Shown here: positions 8,225 through 17,478 of the stretch, in pieces
Numbering within the stretch: position 1 is the first letter of the stretch
Layout: each line of letters opens with the position of its first letter
Assembly: GCA_951640165.1 (NCBI GenBank)
Contig: OX621266.1
Coordinates: forward strand, 8,742,001 to 8,806,000
Direction of reading: 5' to 3'
Source: Pseudoips prasinana
Lineage: Eukaryota > Arthropoda > Insecta > Lepidoptera > Nolidae
DNA: 64,000 nt
Notes under the pieces: model-generated
Seen by the model: only the letters and a program-made list of their open reading frames with translations
Told to the model about the DNA's origin: nothing
Databases searched by the model: none
Position numbers and translations under genes: made by a program

Positions 8225-10767
8225 TTTTTTTTTTTTTTTTTTTTGTTTGCGCTGGGAAAAAATGCGTTACGCATACCCGCCCATTGGGGGATGGACGGGT
8301 TATGTGGGACTCTCCGGCTACTCCGGCATACCCACTAAAATAACCCAGCGGCACTCCCGCATCGTCTGCGTGGAGGAGGACTGGGAAACCGGCACAGCCT
8401 TTACGTCCAGTCCCCCACCGACGACCGCCCGCCTTTACAGCGGGGCCTGCACGCCCCTCCCTAAGTGGAGGGGCCCGGGAACGACCGTGAGTGCTCGGCC
8501 GTTCCCGCCCGACGATGGTGGCGATTTGTGCAATGCGAGCGAAGGCGCCCCCGCGCCTGTCGCCCGCTAATCACCACCAGAAGGAGGGAGGCGACGATCG
8601 TACAACCGCCGTCTCCCACCCCTTCTTCGCCTGCGGAGCGGCGGCGCGAGAGGATCATCCTCCCGCGCACGCTCCGCCGCCTCCTTTTGCGACATGACAT
8701 TCTCGCAAAAGGAGGCAACCGCCGCCCAAGCCTCCTCACTCCCCAGCATGGAGTTCACCACACTGGGAAGTGAGAGGTCTAGCCCGACTATATCAGTCAG
8801 GGCACGGCGCAGCTCAGCCCAGGCTGGGCACACCTCGAGGGTGTGCTGCGCCGTGTCCTCCGCGACTCCACAGTCATGGCACGCCGGGGTTTCCTCTCTC
8901 TGGATCCGATGCAGGTGCGTTCCGAAGCAGCCATGCCCGGACAACACCTGCACCAGACGGAACGAGAGGAAACCGTGGGGGCGCTCGAGCCAGTCCTCCA
9001 GGACTGGACCGAGCGCGTCCAGCGTCCGGCGTCCAAAGGTGGCGGAGGCGAGGTCGCGTGCCCAGTGGAGGACGATGGCATCCCTCGCCTCCCGCCGCAC
9101 GGCCTCCCGCTCTTCCGCGGCTGGGCGCTCACCCAGCGCCCTACGCCGCGCCGTCCACTCGTACACTCTGGCGAGCACCCATGCCTCCAATTCCCATGGA
9201 GGGGTGCCGGCCAGAGCGCACGCCGCCGCGAAGCCCACCGAGCGGTAGGCTCGCGCCACCCGCTGTGCAATGGCCCGTTGGGGCCTGCGGATGGCGGTTG
9301 CATTCTCCCTCCTGTGGAGGGAGTCCGCCCAGATGGGAGCCCCATATAGGGCCATGCTTTTGAGGATGCCGGCATAGAGGCGCCGGCATCGCTCCTTGGG
9401 CCCGCCCAGGTTCGGGAGGAGCCATGAGAGGGCGTCCGCGGCCTTAAGCAGGCGCGTCGACAGCCCGCTGAAGTGCGGGCCGAAGCGCCACCTGCTGTCC
9501 AGCACGAGGCCCAGATACTTCATCTGGGCCCCGACCCCTATTCGGACGCCCTCCACGACGATGTGGGCGTCTGGAGGGCAGCGCTGCCGAGGCCCGTGAA
9601 AGAACACGGCCTCGGTCTTGTTCAGCGCTACCCTCAAACCAAGCTGGCGGATCCTACCTGCCACTAAGGATCCGCCAGCCGAGGCCAGACAGGCCGCCTC
9701 CCGAAAGTCCCTCCCCCGGGCAACGAGGAGAGAGTCATCTGCGTAGCAGATGACACTCGCGCCCTGGAGGAGGGTGCCCCGCAGGAGCCAATCGAATCCG
9801 ATGTTCCACAAGAGGGGCCCTAGCACCGAGCCTTGTGGAACACCGGATTCCGCGCCGTAGCGCCTGATCCTGGCCGTCCTGTCCGCCAGGAGGACCTCCC
9901 GGTCCTCCAGGTAGTTGGCCAGGATCGCCCGCAGATATTGGGGCACTCCGTGATACCGGAGTGCCTCCAATATGGTCGAGTGGGGCACGGAGTTGAAGGC
10001 GTTGGCGATGTCGAACGACACCGCCAACACTCCGTCCCCAGCCTCGACCACTTCCCGCACTTGGCTCCTGAGTAGGGCCAACGCATCGACCGTCGAACGC
10101 CCTTGTCGGAACCCGAACTGGGCGTCCGACAGGTCTGGCCCTACCTCCCGCAACTGGCTATTTAGCCGGGTGGCGATGATCCCCTCGAACAATTTACCGA
10201 CCTCATCGAGCAGAACGATGGGCCGATATGCCGAGGGGGAGTCCACCGGGCGTCCCTCCTTCCGGAGCAGGCAAAGCTGCCCCTCCTTCCAGATCTTCGG
10301 GAACCTCCCAGCCGTCAGGCACGCGCTGAAGAGGTCCCGAAACCTCTGCTCCATGAAGGACGCTGCGATGGCCACCACCCGTGCGGGGACGCCATCTGGT
10401 CCAGGGGCCGTCTTCTTCGCGCGGAGGGACAGAACCCCCGCGCGAAATTCCTCCACCGACACTGGAGGCACCTCCTCCTCCGGCGAAGCCACCACCCCCC
10501 CCAGCGGGGGGTTCATCGTTGGTGGGGTGAAGTCGGTCCTGCGCGGAAACAGTGACCGAACCACCCCATCCAGCAACGCCGGCTCTAGGGTCTCCGCTAA
10601 TGGGGGACCGTAAGGGCGCAGCTGGCTCCGCGCCTGCTTATACGGCCTCCCAAACGGATCCCTGTCGAGGCCCTCCAGCATCTCGGCCTTTGCCGAGTCC
10701 TCGGCGGCGCACATTTCCGACTTGAGGACCGTCTTTGCCTCTAGGTAAGAGGCGTAGAGGCGGTCCT
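8225..10767 (-). mobile_element. Element G: 5'-truncated SART-like element abutting satellite
   Basis: The poly(A) tail is seen as T at 8225-8244, the 3' UTR runs to 8566, and ORF2 coding continues to 10767. There the sequence switches abruptly to the 528-bp satellite. The 3' side rests on TTAGG and the 5' side on satellite, so a telomere-repeat/satellite boundary probably existed before insertion, or the 5' junction was made by recombination. Confidence 0.9.
8567..10767 (-). CDS. Element G ORF2, partial (linker, complete RT, zinc finger)
   Basis: The frame is open from the truncation point (DRLYASYLEAK, upstream of the first methionine at 10714). It covers the linker, the complete RT (APGPDGVP, QFGFRQGRST, SFDIANAFNS, and YADDS instead of YADDT) and the C-terminal finger CHDCG...H...C. 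The endonuclease domain is missing through 5' truncation. The frame is otherwise intact. It is a close paralogue of ORF2 in D, F and H, and inactive on its own for lack of the endonuclease. Confidence 0.88.
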
Positions 10768-11818
10768 AATTATTGAAATCGTATGTTTTTGGATTGAGAT
10801 ATACGTAATGTATGGGCAGAAACTACCCGCCACTACACCTCGGTTTGGGTGATGAAAAATCTAAAATTGCAAATATCTTTTGAAATACAGGTGCTATCAC
10901 CGTGTATGCGGTGTCGTTAGATGCGTCTCGACGAGAGCTAACCGGTGAGTAAATAAACAGATTAAGGTAGAGTAGAAAAATAATTAGATATCACAAAAAA
11001 ACTAGAATTTGTAGTAGAAAGTTAGAGATTATATCAAAAAACTCAAAGACCCTGTGTCTTACAACCGCAAATAGGGTGTAGGCGGATGCGTTTCTTTGAG
11101 TTTTTATATTAGAACTATAAAAACTATATGCACTATGTAAAAATAGTAAGTAAATGACCAAAAACTATGTTTTCAGTACAAAGTACACAGAAACTATTGT
11201 TTAGGGTAGATTTTATAAATATATATGTATATTATAATGAAAACAAAGTTACTTTATATATTGGGGGGCTAATATTAAACGATAGACACAAAAAGAATTA
11301 TTGAAATCGTATGTTTTTGGATTGAGATATACGTAATGTATGGGCAGAAACTACCCGCCACTACACCTCGGTTTGGGTGATGAAAAATCTAAAATTGCAA
11401 ATATCTTTTGAAATACAGGTGCTATCACCGTGTATGCGGTGTCGTTAGATGCGTCTCGACGAGAGCTAACCGGTGAGTAAATAAACAGATTAAGGTAGAG
11501 TAGAAAAATAATTAGATATCACAAAAAAAACTAGAATTTGTAGTAGAAAGTTAGAGATTATATCAAAAAACTCAAAGACCCTGTGTCTTACAACCGCAAA
11601 TAGGGTGTTGACGGATGCGTTTCTTTGAGTTTTTGATATTAGAACTATAAAAACTATATGCACTATGTAAAAATAGTAAGTAAATGACCAAAAACTATGT
11701 TTTCAGTACAAAGTACACAGAAACTATTGTTTAGGGTAGATTTTAGAAATATATATGTATATTATAATGAAAACAAAGTTACTTTATATATTGGGGGGCT
11801 AATATTAAACGATAGATA
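10768..11818 (+). repeat. 528-bp satellite, two monomers
   Basis: Two nearly identical AT-rich monomers start at 10768 and 11296 (period 528). Each carries two copies of a GC-richer box: one near 10896 (ATCACCG...GGTGTC...GATGCGTCTCGACGAGA) and one near 11061 (ACCGCAAA..GGGTGT...GGATGCG). The TCTCGACGAGA core is a perfect palindrome. No gene is visible. More copies occur at 13366-14616 and 31594-32220. Confidence 0.93.
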
Positions 11819-12820
11819 TTAAACGATAGGTATAGTCAGATTACAAATTACAATACAATAATATTAAGTGTAAAGGCTAAAATTGATAAAATTGTGTGAT
11901 GAATTACTGTTTTTTAAAGAAATGTTCCCGAGCTTAGGTGCAATTTTGTTGTTAAGATTTTGTATGAAAATAAACTATTATGCCAATTTTTTGACGTTTC
12001 TGTCGTCCGATTACCGCAAACGGGGTGTCCAAGGACGCGCCTCACCGAGGGCTATACAGAAACGATAAAAAAATGCGAAAAGTTCTTGAAAAAAAATTGA
12101 AATTTGGTCTAAAAACCTGTTTTTGAACCTAATTTTTTGCCGAAATATGGGTTATTCATTTTGCAATTGCAATTAACACGCAGAATCGACTTGCGGTTTT
12201 GCGTGTAAATTGCTAAGAAAATACGGGAAAATCAATTTTCTTTAATTTTCTTGGGGCCAGGAGAACATATTTTTTCGTGCCCACGGGTTATGTATAGTCA
12301 GATTACAAATTACAATACAGAAATATTTAGTGTAAAGGCTAAAATTGAAAAAATTGTGTGATGAATTACTGTTTTCTAAAGAAATGTTCCCGAGCTTAGG
12401 TGCAATTTTGTTGTTAAGATTTTGTATGATAATAAACTATAATGCCAATTTTTTTAAGTTTCTGTTGTCCGATTACCGCGAACGGGGTGTCCAAGGACGC
12501 GCCTCACCAAGGGCTATACATTAACGATCCAAAAATGCGAAGTGTTCTTGAAAAAAAATTGAAATTTGGTCTAAAAACCTGTTTTTGAACCAAATTTTTT
12601 GCCGAAATATGGGTTATTGATTTTGCAATTGCAATGAACACGCAGAATCGACTTGCGATTTTGCTTGTAAATTGCTAAGAAAATACGGGACAATCGATTT
12701 TCTTTAATTTTCTTGGGGCCGGAAGAACATATTATTTCGTGCCCACGCGTTTGGTATAGTCAGATTACAAATTACAATACAAAAATATTTAGTGTTAAGG
12801 CTAAAATTTAAAAAATTGTT
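11819..12820 (-). repeat. 462-bp satellite, about 2.2 monomers (inverted relative of the 549-bp satellite)
   Basis: Monomers start at about 11831, 12293 and 12755, so the period is 462. The reverse complement aligns along its length with the 549-bp satellite at 58.7-64 kb. Landmarks shared in the same order are GTGGGC, GGCCCCA(A/G)GAAAATT, GATTTTCCCGT, TTTACACGCAAAA, CCGAAAT-type blocks, AAAACAGGTTTTT, the box GTATAGCCCTCGGTGAGGCG, and CACCTAAGCTC. It is therefore a diverged copy in opposite orientation. A 61-aa ORF inside it is not credible. Confidence 0.88.
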
Positions 12821-13365
12821 GTCATCAGAACCGCGTTGTACAATTGTTCGCTTTTGTTGCCCCGTTTGAAGCGGAACACTATATCGTCCTTAGAGCAACC
12901 GTGACTAGAGAGATTTTGCTGGTGGATAATTTGAGGTAATTCCTCCGCTGGGGTGTCGACCGAAATCCCCTTGAGGATAATCATGGGTTTGAGTCGTTTT
13001 GTGAATTCCGCCGAAATATTTGGTGCGCTGTTAATTTTTTCTAAGGCAATTTTGGCTTGCGCCGGGGTGTCAAACTCCACGCGGATCTTATTATTAGATA
13101 CGAACTTCACGTCTGAGGGCGAGAAGTTCGTATCCCTAAATGTTACGCCAGCGCGGAAGGCGGAGAGGGTGTCCCGAGGGCCCGAGACCTCCTTATTGGG
13201 GGCTATAATGATGGCTGGCTTGCTAGTCGGAAATGTAAGTCGGTCAGTCGGTACTTTCGTCTTGGCTACTTCTGAGTAAGTGGTTCTAGGTGGAGGGGGG
13301 GTGTAGGTTTTCTTTAGCGCCGTCATCTCGTCCCGGAGGGCAGTCACCCGCCACTGTGGTGGACC
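12821..13365 (-). pseudogene. LINE ORF1 (gag-like) fragment, truncated at both ends
   Basis: The minus-strand frame contains a Pro-rich linker (TYTPPPPRTTYSEVAK) followed by an RRM-like/gag-like region with FVSNNKIRVEFDTPAQAKIAL, KPMIILKGISVDTPAEEL and DIVFRFKRGN. This is the pattern of ORF1 proteins of I/R1/LOA-group LINEs, which bind element RNA. No zinc knuckles remain, because the coding sequence runs straight into 462-bp satellite at its 3' side and starts in 528-bp satellite at its 5' side. No poly(A) or target duplication is seen, so it looks like a piece trapped by recombination between satellites. Confidence 0.7.
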
Positions 13366-14616
13366 GCCACTACACCTCGGTTTGGGTGATGAAAAATCTA
13401 AAATTGCAAATATCTTTTGAAATACAGGTGCTATCACCGTGTATGCGGTGTCGTTAGATGCGTCTCGACGAGAGCTAACCGGTGAGTAAATAAACAGATT
13501 AAGGTAGAGTAGAAAAATAATTAGATATCACAAAAAAACTAGAATTTGTAGTAGAAAGTTAGAGATTATATCAAAAAACTCAAAGACCCTGTGTCTTACA
13601 ACCGCAAATAGGGTGTTGGCGGATGCGTTTCTTTGAGTTTTTGATATTAGAACTATAAAAACTATATGCACTATGTAAAAATAGTAAGTAAATGACCAAA
13701 AACTATGTTTTCAGTACAAAGTACACAGAAACTATTGTTTAGGGTAGATTTTAGAAATATATATGTATATTATAATGAAAACAAAGTTAGTTTATATATT
13801 GGGGGGCTAATATTAAACGATAGACACAAAAAGAATTATTGAAATCGTATGTTTTTGGATTGAGATATACGTAATGTATGGGCAGAAACTACCCGCCACT
13901 ACACCTCGGTTTGGGTGATGAAAAATCTAAAATTGCAAATATCTTTTGAAATACAGGTGCTATCACCGTGTATGCGGTGTCGTTAGATGCGTCTCGACGA
14001 GAGCTAACCGGTGAGTAAATAAACAGATTAAGGTAGAGTAGAAAAATAATTAGATATCACAAAAAAACTAGAATTTGTAGTAGAAAGTTAGAGATTATAT
14101 CAAAAAACTCAAAGACCCTGTGTCTTACAACCGCAAATAGGGTGTTGGCGGATGCGTTTCTTTGAGTTTTTGATATTAGAACTATAAAAACTATATGCAC
14201 TATGTAAAAATAGTAAGTAAATGACCAAAAACTATGTTTTCAGTACAAAGTACACAGAAACTATTGTTTAGGGTAGATTTTAGAAATATATATGTATATT
14301 ATAATGAAAACAAAGTTACTTTATATATTGGGGGGCTAATATTAAACGATAGACACAAAAAGAATTATTGAAATCGTATGTTTTTGGATTGAGATATACG
14401 TAATGTATGGGCAGAAACTACCCGCCACTACACCTCGGTTTGGGTGATGAAAAATCTAAAATTGCAAATATCTTTTGAAATACAGGTGCTATCACCGTGT
14501 ATGCGGTGTCGTTAGATGCGTCTCGACGAGAGCTAACCGGTGAGTAAATAAACAGATTAAGGTAGAGTAGAAAAATAATTAGATATCACAAAAAAACTAG
14601 AATTTGTAGTAGAAAG
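13366..14616 (+). repeat. 528-bp satellite, one full and two partial monomers
   Basis: A partial monomer runs to 13833, a full 529-bp monomer covers 13834-14362, and a third monomer is interrupted at 14616 by the BEL/Pao insertion. The monomer resumes at 31594 after a 5-bp duplication. Confidence 0.93.
14612..14616 (+). other. 5-bp target-site duplication (GAAAG), left copy
   Basis: GAAAG directly precedes the left LTR and recurs at 31594-31598 directly after the right LTR, in the same satellite monomer context. This proves insertion of the LTR element into the 528-bp satellite. Confidence 0.9.
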
Positions 14617-15268
14617 TGTACTTACCCAGGCTTACAGCTCGTTGCGGCCGTTATCCCAAATACGTACAGTATGGCTACGTTTGAACTAACAGAGCCTGTG
14701 GTTACCTAAGACCCTGCTGACTCCAACCTAGCCTTCTAACAATCACCTAGTACCCTAGCTTCCCTAACGCCCTAGCCTACCATACAAACCAGACCGAACG
14801 TAGGTTACGTCGGTTTTGACGTACGGGATGTCTGTCACAGGAGACCTACGGTAACAGACGGAAGTTGGGTAGGAATAGGGGTTCGTGTACGTCGTGCAAT
14901 GTACACAGGAAAAGGTTTTCCCACTGCCGATCCCACAGACTCATAGGATCGATGACGGCTAAAGTTGTCTTGGCCACAGTGAGAGGAGTTACAGGAGATG
15001 AATCAAAATTGACTCCAGCTTGATGACTAGTTTATTACAATAATTAACTTTATTATATACAAATTTTGTGGTAAATACACATTGATGCCTATTTACATGT
15101 GTGTTGTGTGTGTATCGAGCCGATGCAGCGAAAATCTCAGTAGGCCACTTCCCAGTGCTGACGGTGTGCCGGTGTTGCCGGCGCGTGTAACGAATGTATG
15201 TCGCTCTTAATGTTGACGCTGTGATTTTTTGCTGGCGCGTGTAGTAGATGTATGTTCAAGGTTGAACA
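14617..15268 (-). repeat. BEL/Pao 3' LTR (652 bp, intact)
   Basis: It matches the other LTR (28011-28250 plus 31182-31593) over its full length, with about three visible substitutions. Since the element runs on the minus strand, this is the 3' LTR. A purine-rich stretch, GAGAGGCGCCAGAA on the minus strand, precedes it as a weak polypurine-tract candidate. Confidence 0.93.
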
Positions 15269-15280
15269 TTCTGGCGCCTC

Positions 15281-15877
15281 TCAGGACCTGGACTCTAGTT
15301 GGTATAACTCGATTGTCTCGCTCAGCATAGTTGGTTGTTTGTGGAGGGACCTTGGCTTATCCTTCCTTGGTTGCTGTGCTGCCCGGCGTATTGGTTGACT
15401 GTATATAGGGTCCATGGTGACGGTTGTATGTTGCTGTCTTATTGGTTGGTCCGGCTCACGCTGCGTAGACGACTCTGTGGCGACAGGTTGCGTGGACACT
15501 TCGGCTGGTTGGTCCGCTGCCTTTCCTCTTGAACACCTGGTATGATGCTGTGTTGTGGCTGCAATCCAACTCACCATCGGTGGTCCGTACCTAACTATAA
15601 GTAATATAGCAAGAAACAAGATTATTGATGATATAAAACTGGTTAAATATGTGTGAGCGCTGATTTGCTTCCAAATAGTGTTGTCTAAGTCTGTTTGTAG
15701 CGTATTTTCTTTGTTGATTAGATGCTGAAAAATGTCTGTTGAGCTATCTATTATTTCCTCTTTGGATATTTTCAACATGTTATTAGTAGAAACGTGTGTA
15801 TTTATAGAAAAATCTGTTTGTTTTGAATACGACGCTACAATCTGTACTGACATTGATCTTTTAGCAGTTAATATATT
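15281..15877 (-). pseudogene. BEL/Pao env-like region, C-terminal segment with transmembrane helix
   Basis: The frame continues the env-like region of the large ORF, beyond the LINE insertion, to a stop at 15281. It has a hydrophobic helix (SSIILFLAILLIV), which would anchor an envelope glycoprotein, then a basic, Gln/Pro-rich cytoplasmic tail. The methionine at 15853 is internal; the frame is open to the insertion point at about 15877. It is disconnected from the rest of env by 4.9 kb and so broken. Confidence 0.8.
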
Positions 15878-16022
15878 TTTTTTTTTTGGGTGTGGGTAGT
15901 TGTAGCAGTTGCAAGAAAAATTATAGCTCTGTATTTAAAATTCAAATTTAATTAGTTATTAGCCATATTATTGCAAATTTATGTGTAAAAACAGTTGATA
16001 ATATTGTCTACCTACCAGTTAA

Positions 16023-16826
16023 GTGTTTTCTCCATTCAAGCACAAACATAATCCCACAAACAACACTATCACCATGGACACAATTGTAAGTTCCATTGAC
16101 ACCATGATGGACCTCTTCAACACGAAAGTAGCTAACATTGAAGCCCAAATACTGCACAACAGCAAGCAGCAGGCCAGCAGTCAACAAAGCAGCAGTCTAC
16201 AGCCCACTGATCTGGCAGCAGAGTTCTCAGCATTCCGTACTCTCATACTTCAGTTGCTGTCAAATCTCCAGCAGCAGGTCAGGCTGATTGCACAAACAAC
16301 TGATGGCTTGGAAATGTATAACAGGCGCAAGATTCTTCTACTGCATGGAGTTACTGAAGATGAGAAAGTCGACACGGCGCAGGCGGTTGTGAGTGTTGTG
16401 AAAGATCGCCTTAAGTTACAGGACTTCGATGTCAGTGCCATCAAGTGGTGCCAAAGGCTAGGTAAAACCTCCAAGCCAGATAAACCGCGTCCAATTCTAT
16501 TCAAAATCCGTGACATGGATATCCGCTCTAAAATTTGGAACGCCAAAACTAGCTTGAAAGGCTCCGGTATCACGCTCTCGGAATTTCTGACCAAGTCGAG
16601 GCATGATTTATTTATGTTAGCGCGTGAACGGTGCGGAATTTCAAGATCGTGGACAAATATGGGCACTGTTTATGTTCTTGGGCCAAACAACTTATGGCAA
16701 AGGATTCTTTCCGTCTCGGACCTCAATAAGATCGAGAAACAGGACATAATCAAGCCGGTTGAGCCAGGTGCATCGAAACCGACATCAACTCGATCCAGGC
16801 GAGCTGCCGCCGTCACCAAGAAGTGA
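16023..16826 (+). CDS. LINE ORF1 protein (coiled coil + RRM + C-terminal domain type)
   Basis: The 267-aa protein resembles the L1-ORF1-like (transposase 22 type) RNA chaperones found in several LINE clades. A Gln/Ser-rich, coiled-coil-prone N-terminus (about 1-90) is followed by NRRKILLLHGV, starting an RRM-like fold (about 100-180) with IKWCQRLGK and RPILFKI, and then a C-terminal domain (about 185-225). The tail is basic (RSRRAAAVTKK). The role is binding element RNA into a particle. A second in-frame ATG lies at 16074. It is 652 bp upstream of ORF2 on the same strand. Confidence 0.8.
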   Translation: MFSPFKHKHNPTNNTITMDTIVSSIDTMMDLFNTKVANIEAQILHNSKQQASSQQSSSLQPTDLAAEFSAFRTLILQLLSNLQQQVRLIAQTTDGLEMYNRRKILLLHGVTEDEKVDTAQAVVSVVKDRLKLQDFDVSAIKWCQRLGKTSKPDKPRPILFKIRDMDIRSKIWNAKTSLKGSGITLSEFLTKSRHDLFMLARERCGISRSWTNMGTVYVLGPNNLWQRILSVSDLNKIEKQDIIKPVEPGASKPTSTRSRRAAAVTKK

Positions 16827-17478
16827 TCTCATTTATTCTTCTTGTGGTAGTCTGGGTAGTAAGTAAACATTTACTTCAAATAATTAAGCAGGTACCCCAA
16901 CATTTAATTATTATTACAGTGTTTGATGGTCTAACCTAAATTTTTCTTTTGACGTACGGATCAGTCAGAGAGTATATATTCATATATGGTTTCTACATTC
17001 TCGAATACTTTCAGAGAGTAAGTAATCACTGTGACCATTGACCATATAACTACTCTATCACATTGAAATGTGGACAAATTAAGAAGATATGGTGGTAAAA
17101 TTCGCCATGATTATCTTATAGCATCTATAATGTTCAAACGCATACTATGTACCTATTTTTTATTTTTGTCTAAGTATGAACTAGTTGGGTATCTCTTGGA
17201 ATGCATACTCCCCAGACTATTATTTTGTCTATCATATTTCTTTTTTGTTTATTTTTACGTTAGGTTTGAGTATTTTATCTGTTAGCCTCGATATCAAGTT
17301 GCTATTTTTATTTCTTTTACATTGTGTTTGTATATTTCTTTTTTTTTTTAATGTTTTACTTTAACGCTCAGCTGGTGGGTGGACCAAAGTGATACAACAT
17401 ATTAATTTTAATTAAATTTAAAGCATATTAAGTAAATATTCTATAGAAAATTAGGTATATTTTATAGTATAGTATTTA
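16827..17478 (+). other. Inter-ORF region of the nested LINE
   Basis: AT-rich 652-bp spacer between ORF1 and ORF2, with many short stops. A 71-aa hydrophobic ORF at 17070-17285 has no recognisable features. I see no splice or promoter signal that I can defend. Confidence 0.5.

Noticed and set aside
10896..10940. CENP-B-box or tRNA-type A/B box in the satellite core
   Set aside because: The bases at the essential positions of the CENP-B box and of polymerase III boxes do not match well enough to claim either.
11883..12068. 61-aa ORF in the 462-bp satellite as a gene
   Set aside because: It lies wholly in satellite sequence and is not kept open in the next monomer.
15335..15532. Plus-strand 65-aa ORF opposite the env tail
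   Set aside because: Antisense to the BEL env C-terminal coding frame, with no independent support.
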